NCBI GenBank assembly: GCA_902577425.1
Contig: CACGZD010000005.1
Location: forward strand, 28,935 to 92,934
Reading direction: 5' to 3'
Source of the DNA: an uncultured Alphaproteobacteria bacterium
GTDB taxonomy: Bacteria; Pseudomonadota; Alphaproteobacteria; HIMB59; GCA-002718135
Length of the DNA stretch: 64,000 nt
Position 1 is the first letter of the stretch. Each line of letters begins with the position of its first letter. Below the pieces are notes generated by a model that saw nothing but the letters and a program-made list of their open reading frames with translations, did not search any database and was not told the origin of the DNA. Position numbers and translations under genes: made by a program. Shown piece by piece: positions 43,401-53,129 of the stretch.

Positions 43401-44778
43401 ATTTAATAGTTACCCAGAGTGATTGATCTTCTCTTTGAATTCTTAATAATAATGAACCCCTTCCTGTTTTTTCAATATCATTAATTAAATCTATAAATTC
43501 TCTAGAATTATTTACTACTTCTCTATTTACTTCTTTAATTATATCTCCTTCTTGAAGATTTGAAGTTGAATTACTACTAGTAACTATTACTCCAAAATTT
43601 TCTTTGCTATCTTTAATAGATAAATCTAAATTTTTTAAAATGAATATTTCTTTGTCAATTTCATCTTTAATGTTTTTTCTCTCTACAAAGCTTTCTTCGG
43701 GTAATTCTCCTAGTTTAACTTCAATTGAAATAGTTTTATTTTTTCTCCATAATTCAACTATAGCTATAGAACCTACATCTGATTCAGCTACGACCCTTGG
43801 AAGATCTGTCATTTTATTAATTTGAATATTGTTAAATTTTAAAATAACATCTCCTTCTTGCAGACCTGCTTTTTTTGATGGTCCATTTGGATTAATGTTA
43901 GATATAAATGCACCCTTTTCATCTGGAAGACCTAAACTTTCAGCAATCTCTTTTGAAACTGGTGTAATTTGAACTCCCAACCATCCTCTTTTAGTTCTTC
44001 CAAATTCCTTAAGTTGCTTAACGATTTTAAGTGCGCTATTAGATGGTATGGCGAAACCTAAGCCTATACTTCCACCAGTCTGAGAAATAATAGCTGTATT
44101 AATACCAATAACTTCTCCATTAATATTAAATAAAGGACCTCCGGAATTACCTCTATTAATAGAAGCATCTGTTTGTAAAAATTTAACATAAGGACCATTA
44201 CCTATGTCTCTAGAAATAGCTGAGATTATACCAGCAGTAACTGTTCCTCCTAGTCCAAGAGGGTTTCCAATTGCAATAGACCAATCTCCTACTCTAATAG
44301 TATCAGAATCACCCCATTTGACAGCTTTTAAATTTTCTTTTCCTGAATCAATTTTTAAAACTGCTAAATCTGCCTTAGGATCTCTGCCAAGTAAAGTAGC
44401 TTTGTATTCATTTTGATTGTGTAATATGACTGTAATCTCATCTGCGCCCTCAATAACGTGACTATTAGTTACAATAATTCCAGAATTGTCTACAATAAAA
44501 CCTGAACCTAGACCTACCATTGGACGTTGTTTTGGAGAACTTTGTCTTTCATTATCAAAATATTCTTTAAAAAATTCATCGAAAGGTGATCCTTCGGGAA
44601 AACGGGGAATGGGCTGATTATTTTTATTTTCCACAATAGTAGTGGAAGCAATACTAACAACAGCAGGTAATAATTCTTCAACTAAGTCTGCAAAACTATC
44701 TGGAGTTGCCTTAACATTAAAAGAAAAAATAAAAAAATTTACAAAAAAGATAAAACTTAAAAAAATTTTGTTTTTCAT
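43390..44778 (-). CDS. degP: DegP/Do-family periplasmic serine endoprotease with PDZ domains
   Basis: LGSGFIVDNSGIIVTNSHVIEGADEI, DPKADLAVLKI, QTDASINRGNSGGPLFN. Confidence 0.95.
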   Translation of the reverse strand: MKNKIFLSFIFFVNFFIFSFNVKATPDSFADLVEELLPAVVSIASTTIVENKNNQPIPRFPEGSPFDEFFKEYFDNERQSSPKQRPMVGLGSGFIVDNSGIIVTNSHVIEGADEITVILHNQNEYKATLLGRDPKADLAVLKIDSGKENLKAVKWGDSDTIRVGDWSIAIGNPLGLGGTVTAGIISAISRDIGNGPYVKFLQTDASINRGNSGGPLFNINGEVIGINTAIISQTGGSIGLGFAIPSNSALKIVKQLKEFGRTKRGWLGVQITPVSKEIAESLGLPDEKGAFISNINPNGPSKKAGLQEGDVILKFNNIQINKMTDLPRVVAESDVGSIAIVELWRKNKTISIEVKLGELPEESFVERKNIKDEIDKEIFILKNLDLSIKDSKENFGVIVTSSNSTSNLQEGDIIKEVNREVVNNSREFIDLINDIEKTGRGSLLLRIQREDQSLWVTIKFVK

Positions 44779-44789
44779 ACTATCAATTT

Positions 44790-44990
44790 TTATGTTTTAT
44801 AAAATTTTAAAGTGAAATAAATAAGGCACAAACCTAATATTATTAAAATACTTGAAAAATTACGTATTTTTTCTGCTTTTATATCTTTAACCATTTCTAA
44901 CATTCCTTTGATTTTTTTTGCAAAGAAAAAATAAACCAGACCTTCAAATAACAAAACAAAACCTATTCCAAAAAGAAATAACTCAAGCAT
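44790..44990 (-). CDS. DUF2065 (YjeT-like) small membrane protein
   Basis: 66-aa two-TM protein between hflC and degP. Confidence 0.75.
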   Translation of the reverse strand: MLELFLFGIGFVLLFEGLVYFFFAKKIKGMLEMVKDIKAEKIRNFSSILIILGLCLIYFTLKFYKT

Positions 44991-45865
44991 TAATTGTCAG
45001 ATTCTATTTCCCCAAAAAATTTTTCACAAACCTGGCCAGGAACTATAACCATTGACATATCTGTATCTCCAAATGTTTCTTTGCAAGCTTGCATAGTTCT
45101 TAAAAAATCAAAGAATTCTTGATCCAAGCCATAAGCATCACCTAAAATTTTATTTTTAAGCGCATCTCCTTCACCTCTAAGAATGGATGAGGTTCTTTCT
45201 GCCTCAGCTACTATAACTGTTTGTTGTCTGTCTGCTGAAGCTCTGATTTCTTTTGAAAGCTCCTCACCTTCAGCTCTAAGTAAATTTGCTTCTTTGTCTC
45301 TTTCCGATCTCATTCTTTGATACACATTATTTGAAACTTGTTCTGTTAAATCTGTTCTTCCAATCCTTATGTCTATAATCTCAACACCAAAGCTTTTTTC
45401 TTCATTTTTAATTTGTACCTGAATTGAAGCCATTATTGTTGCTCTATCTTCACTCAATAAAGAGGAAAGAGAATATTGAGCTATTACACCTCTTACCGCA
45501 GCATTTATAATTCTACCAAATCTATCTGAAAAAGTAGCTTCATTTCTGACTGTTTGAAAAAACTTTAAAGGATCAGTAATCCTATATCTTGCAAAAGAGT
45601 CAACTATAATTCTTTTTTGGTCTGATAAAATCATTTCTTCAGGTTGAGGATCAAGATTCAACATTCTTGAATCTAAAAATACTGCATCTTGAATAAAAGG
45701 AATTTTAAATTGTAAGCCTGGTTTTGAAATTACCTGTCTTGGTTCTCCAAATTGAAGAACAATTGCTTGTTTTGTTTCATTAACAATAAAAAAAGCTCCA
45801 GTAAAAGTAAGAAAAACTATAAAAATTATTAAAATAGTTATGATATTTCTTGGTTTAAAATTCAT
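44990..45865 (-). CDS. hflC: Protease modulator HflC (SPFH)
   Basis: VNETKQAIVLQFGEPRQVISKPGLQFKIPF. Confidence 0.95.
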   Translation of the reverse strand: MNFKPRNIITILIIFIVFLTFTGAFFIVNETKQAIVLQFGEPRQVISKPGLQFKIPFIQDAVFLDSRMLNLDPQPEEMILSDQKRIIVDSFARYRITDPLKFFQTVRNEATFSDRFGRIINAAVRGVIAQYSLSSLLSEDRATIMASIQVQIKNEEKSFGVEIIDIRIGRTDLTEQVSNNVYQRMRSERDKEANLLRAEGEELSKEIRASADRQQTVIVAEAERTSSILRGEGDALKNKILGDAYGLDQEFFDFLRTMQACKETFGDTDMSMVIVPGQVCEKFFGEIESDN

Positions 45866-46965
45866 TAGTTATTAACCTTGCTATTTTTTAATTCATTTAA
45901 AGGCAGATAAGGAACAACTCCTTGTCCGTTGCCTGAGTCATCTAAAATAATTTTATTTGGACCTTCTAAAACTTCTCCTAAAGTTTCTAATAGTATTCTT
46001 CGTTTTGTTACTTCTGGTGCTTCAATATAACTATTGTAAACATCAATAAAGTTTTGTGCTACACCTTCGGCTTGTTTTACAACTTGTTCTTTATAAGCAC
46101 GAGCTTCTTCAATTAGTTTTGCTGCTTCTCCTCGAGCATTAGGAACAATTTTATTAAGATAGGAATTAGCCTCGTTTACTAATCTTTCTTTATCTTGCCT
46201 AGCTCTTTGAACTTCATCAAAAGCATCAATAACTTGATCAGGGGGATCGACACTTTGTAATTGTATAGATTGAATTAATATACCACTTTCATAACTATCT
46301 AAGATATCTTGTAATAAATTTCTTACATCTTGTTCAACTTCTTGCCTACCTTCAGTTAAAAGAAATTGTAAATCTCTTTGTCCAACAATTTCTCTCATTA
46401 CACTTTCCGCCATATCCTTAACTGTTAATTCTGGATTACGTAGTTTAAATAAAAAGTTTCCAGCATCTTTGATTTTATATAGTACTGTAAATCTTGCATC
46501 AGCAATGTTTTGATCTCCAGTTAGCATTAAACTTTCTTCAATGACTTTTCTTTCAGCATTTGTATTTGCAGAGAAGCCTAAATCTGAAGCAGATCTAAAG
46601 CCAACATTAATTTTTCTTATGACTTCAACTTTTGGAGTAATAGTCTGCCCTATAGGTGTGGGAAAAAAATAATGAAGCCCAGGTTGAGTGGTATTCTGAT
46701 TCCATTTACCAAATAACAATTCAATTCCTTGTTCATCTGGCTCAACTCGATAAAATCCAGTTGCTAGCCAAAGTAACAAAGCTACTAAAATTAAGAGAGA
46801 TACATTTCTAGGTCCGCCAATTTTAAATCTAGTAAATTTTTCTCTAGCTTTTTTAATTGAGTCCTCAAAATCCATATTATTGGGACCACCACTACCACCC
46901 CATGGATTATTTCCATTACCAGAACCCCAAGGGTTATTATTGTTATTATTTTTATTATAATTCAT
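45865..46965 (-). CDS. hflK: Protease modulator HflK (SPFH)
   Basis: NPWGSGNGNNPWGG N-terminus; GFYRVEPDEQGIELLFG. Confidence 0.95.
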   Translation of the reverse strand: MNYNKNNNNNNPWGSGNGNNPWGGSGGPNNMDFEDSIKKAREKFTRFKIGGPRNVSLLILVALLLWLATGFYRVEPDEQGIELLFGKWNQNTTQPGLHYFFPTPIGQTITPKVEVIRKINVGFRSASDLGFSANTNAERKVIEESLMLTGDQNIADARFTVLYKIKDAGNFLFKLRNPELTVKDMAESVMREIVGQRDLQFLLTEGRQEVEQDVRNLLQDILDSYESGILIQSIQLQSVDPPDQVIDAFDEVQRARQDKERLVNEANSYLNKIVPNARGEAAKLIEEARAYKEQVVKQAEGVAQNFIDVYNSYIEAPEVTKRRILLETLGEVLEGPNKIILDDSGNGQGVVPYLPLNELKNSKVNN

Positions 46966-47055
46966 TAGAAAAGCTTGAATTTGATATATTTCATTCTATT
47001 ACCATTTAATTCTATATTATCTACTTATATTTGTTTAAAAATAGAAAATTCAAGT

Positions 47056-48099
47056 ATGTCGGAACAATTAAAAACAGCTATTTTTGAAAAATTAAAAAAT
47101 TTACAAGATCCTATTTCAAAAATGCCGCTAGATCAAAGAAATCCTAATTTATCAATAGTCATAGAAAATGAAAAAGCCTTGATCTCACTAACTATTAATC
47201 CAAATCAAAAAGACAAATTTCAAAATTTCAGTATTGATATAAAAAATAGTTTAAAAAATATAAGTAATTTACAATCTGTCAATGTAGTTTTTACTGCTGA
47301 ACAAAAATTAAAAACATCAAATATTTCAAATAAAAAATTTAATATTAATGCCAAACATATTATAGCAATTGCAAGTGGTAAGGGTGGAGTTGGAAAATCA
47401 ACATTTGCAGTCAATCTTGCAGCAGCTTTAAAAATCAATGGGAAAAAAATAGGTATTTTAGATGCAGATATTTATGGACCCAGTGTTCCAAGAATGATGG
47501 GTGTGTCTGATAAACCAAAAGCAAATGAAAATAATAAACTAATTCCCCTAATAAGTAATGATATTAAATGCATGTCTATTGGTTTTTTAGTAGGAGTTGA
47601 TACACCAACTATTTGGAGAGGACCAATGGTAATGAAGGCTCTTGAACAGATGTATAATGGAGTTGAATGGGGTGAGTTAGATTACTTAATTATAGATTTG
47701 CCCCCTGGCACAGGAGATGCCCAACTCACACTTGCTCAAAATTCAAAACTAACTGGATCAATCATAATATCAACCCCTCAAGATGTCGCTCTAATTGATG
47801 CAAAAAAAGGAATTAATATGTTTAAAAAAGTAGGAGTAGATATTTTAGGTATAGTAGAAAATATGAGTTATTTTATTTGCTCTAATTGCAATAAAAGACA
47901 TGAGATATTTTCTCATGGAGGAGTAAAAGAAGAATCAAAAAAACAAAAAGTTAATTTTTTAGGAGAATTACCCATAGATCAAAATTTAAGAATAGGTTCT
48001 GATGATGGATTTCCTATTTGTATTTCAAATCCAGAGAGTGAAATTGCAAAAAAATATTTTGAGATTGCCAATAAAATTAATTTACAATTTAATAATTAA
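47056..48099 (+). CDS. mrp: Mrp/ApbC Fe-S cluster carrier P-loop ATPase
   Basis: IASGKGGVGKSTFAVNLA, LDADIYGPSVPRMMG, CSNCNKRHEIFSHGG; likely start MSEQLKTAIF at 47056 rather than 46975. Confidence 0.93.
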   Translation: MSEQLKTAIFEKLKNLQDPISKMPLDQRNPNLSIVIENEKALISLTINPNQKDKFQNFSIDIKNSLKNISNLQSVNVVFTAEQKLKTSNISNKKFNINAKHIIAIASGKGGVGKSTFAVNLAAALKINGKKIGILDADIYGPSVPRMMGVSDKPKANENNKLIPLISNDIKCMSIGFLVGVDTPTIWRGPMVMKALEQMYNGVEWGELDYLIIDLPPGTGDAQLTLAQNSKLTGSIIISTPQDVALIDAKKGINMFKKVGVDILGIVENMSYFICSNCNKRHEIFSHGGVKEESKKQKVNFLGELPIDQNLRIGSDDGFPICISNPESEIAKKYFEIANKINLQFNN

Positions 48100-48935
48100 A
48101 CATTCATAGTTGCTTTTATAGTTGGATGAGGATCATAATTTTCTAAAGTAAAATCTCTTAGAGAATAGTCAAATATATTTTTTTTATTAAACACTAAATT
48201 CGGTAGTTGTTTAGGTTTTCTCGAAATTTGTTCTTCTACAGCCTCAAAATGTTGATGATATATATGATAATCACCTAAAGTAAGTATAAATTCTCCAACT
48301 TCCAATAAACATTCTGCTGCAAGTAAATGAAGAAATAGGCTGTAACTTGCTATATTGAAAGGAACACCTAAAAACATATCACATGATCTCTGATATAATT
48401 GGCAGCTAATTTTATTTTGGGCAACATAAAATTGTGAAAAAGCATGACAAGGAGGTAATGACATTAAATGAAGTTCTGCAGGATTCCATGCAGATAGAAT
48501 ATGTCTTCTTCCATTTGGATCTGACTTAATTCCATTAATAAGATTTTTAACCTGATCTACACCATTAAAATCTCTCCATTGCACTCCATAAATTCTCCCA
48601 ACATCTCCTTCAAACTTAGCTTTATCTATCCAATAATTTGAATTAGCATTCTGTGTCCAAATAGTTTTTTTATCTTTTAAATTTTCTCTATTATCCTCAT
48701 ATAATATTTCAGCAAGACGTCTTTCATCATTTGATCCTTCAAGAAACCACAAGAGTTCTGACACAACTGATTTCCATGCAAGTTTTTTTGTGGTCATAGC
48801 AGGAAAACCTTTTTGTAAATCAAATCTCATTTGAAACCCAAAATTTTTTCTAACTTTGCCAGCTCTACTTTCAACATCAGAACCATTTTCAAAACAATAT
48901 TTAAGAGCTTCGATATACTGTTTCATTTTTTCCAA
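48096..48935 (-). CDS. thyA: Thymidylate synthase
   Basis: LPPCHAFSQFYV, CQLYQRSCDMFLGVPFNIASYSL. Confidence 0.97.
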   Translation of the reverse strand: MEKMKQYIEALKYCFENGSDVESRAGKVRKNFGFQMRFDLQKGFPAMTTKKLAWKSVVSELLWFLEGSNDERRLAEILYEDNRENLKDKKTIWTQNANSNYWIDKAKFEGDVGRIYGVQWRDFNGVDQVKNLINGIKSDPNGRRHILSAWNPAELHLMSLPPCHAFSQFYVAQNKISCQLYQRSCDMFLGVPFNIASYSLFLHLLAAECLLEVGEFILTLGDYHIYHQHFEAVEEQISRKPKQLPNLVFNKKNIFDYSLRDFTLENYDPHPTIKATMNV

Positions 48936-49411
48936 ATTTCAAAATGACAAGTATTGTCATTATCTATTTTTTTAACCATTTTCATTGATCTATTTATCAT
49001 ATTTAAATCTATTGTTTTATCACATTTAAAATCACCGTATATTCTAGTTAAATAAAACTCTTCAATTAACTCAAAAAGTTGATTTAGAATTTCTGATCCT
49101 CCAATAATATAAAAGTCTTTGTTATTATATTTTTGAGCTAAATTAATAATGCCATCAATAATATTTCCAGAAATATATTCATCTGCACCAGGATATTTTT
49201 TTTTATCTTGATTTGTGATCAAGATATTTAATCTATTGATTAAAGGAGATGGCATAAAAGGATCTTCCCAAGTAGCCCGACCCATTACAACAACTGCATT
49301 TAAGGTGTTTGTTTTAAACCACCTTAAATCTGATGAATTTTTAGGCCATGGCATACTGCCATCTTTACTTATGCCACCTTTATCATCTACTGCCATTATT
49401 GCTTTAAACAT
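48923..49411 (-). CDS. folA: Dihydrofolate reductase
   Basis: MFKAIMAVDDKGGISKDGSMPWP, VVMGRATWE, FYIIGGSEI. Confidence 0.94.
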   Translation of the reverse strand: MFKAIMAVDDKGGISKDGSMPWPKNSSDLRWFKTNTLNAVVVMGRATWEDPFMPSPLINRLNILITNQDKKKYPGADEYISGNIIDGIINLAQKYNNKDFYIIGGSEILNQLFELIEEFYLTRIYGDFKCDKTIDLNMINRSMKMVKKIDNDNTCHFEIWKK

Positions 49412-49494
49412 AAATTAATGAATTTAATTTTACTTATTATTTCATTTAAAAATGCCTTCGACAATCAATAAATAGTCACTTTATATTAGGTTAA

Positions 49495-49790
49495 TACACA
49501 ACCCTTTCTTGTTGCTTATCTTTGGTTTATATAGGTAATGTTGGTTTACCAACTATAGTGATAAACGCTTTATGTAATAGGTTGTGCGGACCCGGGGGCG
49601 GTACCCGGCGCCTCCACCATTAAATATGGGGGCGAAATAGGTTTGACGTTGACCAAAAGATAAAGACTTTACTCGGTATTGTACCACCGTTATCGGACTA
49701 TTTTTATAAATGCTAACGATAATAGATTAGCTATCGCTGCCTAGATTCTAGGTTAGCGCGGTCAGGGGCACCGGGCAACAGAACGCCCCA
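49495..49790 (+). ncRNA. ssrA: Circularly permuted two-piece tmRNA (acceptor piece ending at 49619, coding piece starting at 49628)
   Basis: T-arm/acceptor GGACCCGGGGGCGGTACCCGGCGCCTCCACCA precedes the 5' tmRNA start GGGGGCGAAATAGGTTTGACG; tag ORF 49712..49744 reads ANDNRLAIAA-stop. The 5' and 3' ends are approximate. Confidence 0.93.
49778..49789 (+). repeat. 12-bp direct repeat copy 1 (tmRNA 3' end; candidate att site)
   Basis: ACAGAACGCCCC, identical to 53130..53141. Confidence 0.75.
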
Positions 49791-49795
49791 ATAAT

Positions 49796-50518
49796 TTAAC
49801 TCTTATATTTTAAACAAATTAAAATATCTTTGAATAAAATCTTATTAGGATAAATATCTTTGATTTCTTTAATTCCTTTATTTATTTGGTCTTTATTTAG
49901 ATTAACAAGACATGAAATGTATCTATGTTTTAACATTTGAATATATCTACTTTTAGTTATTGAAACTTTAAACTTAAATTTATCAATCTTATAATTTTTT
50001 AATATTTTACAAGTTGATTTAATCATTATAGAATCTCTAATCAATCCCTTATTTAGTTTTTGTTTCATTAGTTTAAAACATGGGATTTCATTATTTATGG
50101 TATTTAAAGAAAATATAATTAATACACCATTTTTCTTTAAATTATTTTTACAAACTTTTATTAATTTAGATCTTTTATTTTTATTAAAAAAATGAAGGGT
50201 TTGCTTAATCATTATTAAATCAAATTTAATTTGATTAGTTTTAAAGAATTTAAATACATCTTCATTTCTAAAATCTATACTTTTATCAACATCCTTATGA
50301 ACTATCGGATCAATTCCAATTGGTTTATTAAGTAGTTTAATCTTCCTAGATATAGTACCAAAAATTTTACCTCTACCACATCCAATGTCTAATATTTTTG
50401 AATTTTTATTAAGTTTTTTCTTCTTAAGTAAAAAACTATTAAATGAATTAATATAAGCCGATGAAGATAACCATGTTTTGTTATCCCAGTTCTTTAATTC
50501 TTTTATTTTATTTTTCAT
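49796..50518 (-). CDS. Class I SAM-dependent methyltransferase
   Basis: KILDIGCGRGKIFGTI motif I; DLIMIKQTLHFF post-motif pattern. Ends a few nt from the tmRNA 3' end. Confidence 0.75.
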   Translation of the reverse strand: MKNKIKELKNWDNKTWLSSSAYINSFNSFLLKKKKLNKNSKILDIGCGRGKIFGTISRKIKLLNKPIGIDPIVHKDVDKSIDFRNEDVFKFFKTNQIKFDLIMIKQTLHFFNKNKRSKLIKVCKNNLKKNGVLIIFSLNTINNEIPCFKLMKQKLNKGLIRDSIMIKSTCKILKNYKIDKFKFKVSITKSRYIQMLKHRYISCLVNLNKDQINKGIKEIKDIYPNKILFKDILICLKYKS

Positions 50519-50554
50519 TAAACAGTTCCAATCATAATATGCTATTAATATTAT

Positions 50555-51139
50555 GTGAATAATTTTACTAATCTTAAATCAAAAATAACAAAACTATGGG
50601 AAAAAAATTTAAAATCAAAAGGTGTAAAATTTCCATCTGGAAGCAAATTAATTGAATTAATTTGTTTGTTTGTTCATATGCCCAATCCTATTTCACAAGA
50701 TGAGATTGAAAAATGGCATATCAAAAATGGTAAGGAATATAAAAGACAAGCAAGACATTTGTCTGATGCAGGATGGTACATAAAATCTGGGAACATAAGA
50801 TTTACAAGAGGTATTTATGAAAAAAATTTTAAAAGAAATCAGATTTGTCTTCACTCAGTAAAAGAACCTAATCCTGTATGGAGCAGACACAATCAAAAGA
50901 GAATAAATAATTTATCTGATTTAGAATGGAAAGCAATATTAGATAAATTTAAAGATAGAGGTTGTGCAGTATGTGGAAGAAAAATGAAACATTACGATAA
51001 GGGACATGTTTTAAAGTCAAAATCATATGATAAATTTAATATTGTGCCAATGTGTGTGGAATGCAATAATTGGGGTCAAGAAGTAGAGTTTAAAGAGTAC
51101 AGAGACTTAGTATATCGACCTATTATTAAAAATAAATAA
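50555..51139 (+). CDS. HNH endonuclease, putative restriction enzyme
   Basis: CAVCGRKMKHYDKGHVLKSKSYDKFNIVPMCVECNNWG: CxxC...H...N...CxxCN zinc/HNH pattern; GTG start; in a gene set with a DNA methyltransferase. Confidence 0.75.
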   Translation: MNNFTNLKSKITKLWEKNLKSKGVKFPSGSKLIELICLFVHMPNPISQDEIEKWHIKNGKEYKRQARHLSDAGWYIKSGNIRFTRGIYEKNFKRNQICLHSVKEPNPVWSRHNQKRINNLSDLEWKAILDKFKDRGCAVCGRKMKHYDKGHVLKSKSYDKFNIVPMCVECNNWGQEVEFKEYRDLVYRPIIKNK

Positions 51140-51840
51140 TGATTTCGGAAACTTATTCAAAAAAAATAAACTCATGTTTAAATGCATTAACTCAGTTAGA
51201 AATTCAACTTGAAACTATAATTAAAAATTACAAAGGTAATAAAATGCCTGAATCCGAAATTGATAAAAGTGAATTTTTTAATTCAATTTTAAAAAAAGAT
51301 TTAAAGAAAGAACATATAACCTATATGAATAATAAATTAGAAAAATTGCAACATTTTAGAGATCATAGAAAACCATATGAATATGGTATTGATTTAGTTT
51401 TGGGATGGATAATTGAAGATGGTGTTTTAGAACTTTTAAAACAGTCTCAAATTCATTCAATTTTAACTGGGAATGATAGATATAGAGAATTTCTACATCC
51501 TAGAAAAATTTCAACTCAACCTGATATTGAAATTGAAACAAATAAAAAAAATAAAAAACTCTTAGAAATCATGTTCAGTTGGAAAGATACTTGGAATAAA
51601 AAGGGACATATTGACTTAAGGGATAGTAAATTAAAAAAATTAAAAGAGCATAAAGCATTATTTTTAGGCATTGAACCAATGTCATCATTAGCTTTTTTAA
51701 TTGATTTCGAGAAAGAGCAGAGTGATTGGGAACAAACTAGAATATCGGGTTATGGAGGAAAGATAGGTTATACAAATAATAATATTAAAAAACATTTAAA
51801 AAGTTTAAAAGATATTTTAAAAATTATTAAAAGTATTTAA
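51139..51840 (+). CDS. Unknown protein in R-M cluster, possible restriction endonuclease or partner subunit
   Basis: TAATGA overlap with the HNH gene and immediately upstream of the C5 methyltransferase; PDIEIE...LLEIMFSWKDTW weakly resembles a PD-(D/E)xK core. Confidence 0.5.
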   Translation: MISETYSKKINSCLNALTQLEIQLETIIKNYKGNKMPESEIDKSEFFNSILKKDLKKEHITYMNNKLEKLQHFRDHRKPYEYGIDLVLGWIIEDGVLELLKQSQIHSILTGNDRYREFLHPRKISTQPDIEIETNKKNKKLLEIMFSWKDTWNKKGHIDLRDSKLKKLKEHKALFLGIEPMSSLAFLIDFEKEQSDWEQTRISGYGGKIGYTNNNIKKHLKSLKDILKIIKSI

Positions 51841-51859
51841 CATTACTTAGGAGATTTTT

Positions 51860-52945
51860 TTGAAAAAATTAATTGGTATAGACTTGTTTTGTGGTGCTGG
51901 TGGTTTTTCTCTTGGGTTAAGTAAAAATAATATAAAAATAGTTCTGGCAAATGAGATAGAGAAAGATTTTGCAAAAACTTTTGAACATAATCATCCTAAA
52001 ACAAAGATGTTGAATGAAGATATTCATAATGTGGATTTTAAAAATGAATTAAAAAAAATTGGATATAAAACTATAGATATATTATGTGGTGGACCGCCGT
52101 GTCAGGGTTTTAGTACCGTTGGAAGTAAAAATAAAAAAGATAAAAGAAATTCTTTGTTTTGGGAATTTTTAAGAGCAGTTAATGAAACTATACCAAAAGC
52201 AGTTATTTTTGAAAATGTTGCTGGTTTTAAGTCACTCTATAATGGACAAGCATATGAAACCTTAATTAAAGAACTTGAAAATATTGGATATAAGGTATTT
52301 ACAGATGTTTTAAATGCTGCTGATTATGGATTACCACAACTTAGAAAAAGAACAATTGTTGTAGGTATTACTAAAGAATGTACATTTGAATTTCCAAAAA
52401 CTATTAGATCTAAGAATAAAAATTTATTTGAAGATAAATATTTAACAATTATGTCTGCAATATCTGACTTGCCCAAATTAAATGTTGGTGAAGAAAAAAA
52501 TAAATATTCTTGTGAACCAAAAAATGATTATCAAAAAAAAATGAGGGGAAATATCAAAATACTAACAGAACACAATTGTTCAAATTATGGAGAGAGAATG
52601 CAAAAAATTATCAGTTTAGTCCCACCAAATGGAAACATTAGTGATTTGCCTCTTAGTTTAAGACCAAAAAAATATTTTAATAATGTTTATGCTAGAATAG
52701 ATCCAACACAACCTTCTCCAACAATAACAAGAAACTTTGGTACTCCATCATCTACAAGGTGTATCCACCCGTTTCAAAACCGTGCACTATCAACAAGGGA
52801 GGGCGCAAGATTACAAGGGTTCCCTGACAAATTTATTTTTTATGGAAGTAAAACTAGCAAGAATCTTCAAATAGGTAATGCGGTCCCACCATTATTGGGA
52901 GAAATAATTGGAAAGCAAATCATAAAATCACTTAATTCTAAATAA
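51860..52945 (+). CDS. DNA (cytosine-5-)-methyltransferase
   Basis: DLFCGAGGFSLG, GGPPCQGFSTVG, FENV, LQIGNAVPPLL motifs; TTG start preceded by SD TAGGAGA. Confidence 0.95.
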   Translation: MKKLIGIDLFCGAGGFSLGLSKNNIKIVLANEIEKDFAKTFEHNHPKTKMLNEDIHNVDFKNELKKIGYKTIDILCGGPPCQGFSTVGSKNKKDKRNSLFWEFLRAVNETIPKAVIFENVAGFKSLYNGQAYETLIKELENIGYKVFTDVLNAADYGLPQLRKRTIVVGITKECTFEFPKTIRSKNKNLFEDKYLTIMSAISDLPKLNVGEEKNKYSCEPKNDYQKKMRGNIKILTEHNCSNYGERMQKIISLVPPNGNISDLPLSLRPKKYFNNVYARIDPTQPSPTITRNFGTPSSTRCIHPFQNRALSTREGARLQGFPDKFIFYGSKTSKNLQIGNAVPPLLGEIIGKQIIKSLNSK

Positions 52946-53129
52946 TCTTTCTGAGAACTTTATAAACATGATCGAAACAAAAGATGTTTAATCAATATTA
53001 GAGAATGACAAAGACTAGGAAGAATCAAAACAAGAAATCTAACAAATAATGAAAACTTACTTTGAAGTTTCTACGAAGAAGTTTCCAAAAGTCTTTATTT
53101 TCTGTTAAAAATGATTTAATGGTCGTTCT

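Noticed and set aside
53060-53110. GAAGTTTC repeated twice and weak ACTTT/AAAGT inverted ends near the second att-like repeat
   Set aside because: Short, AT-rich and imperfect; not distinguishable from chance without comparison.
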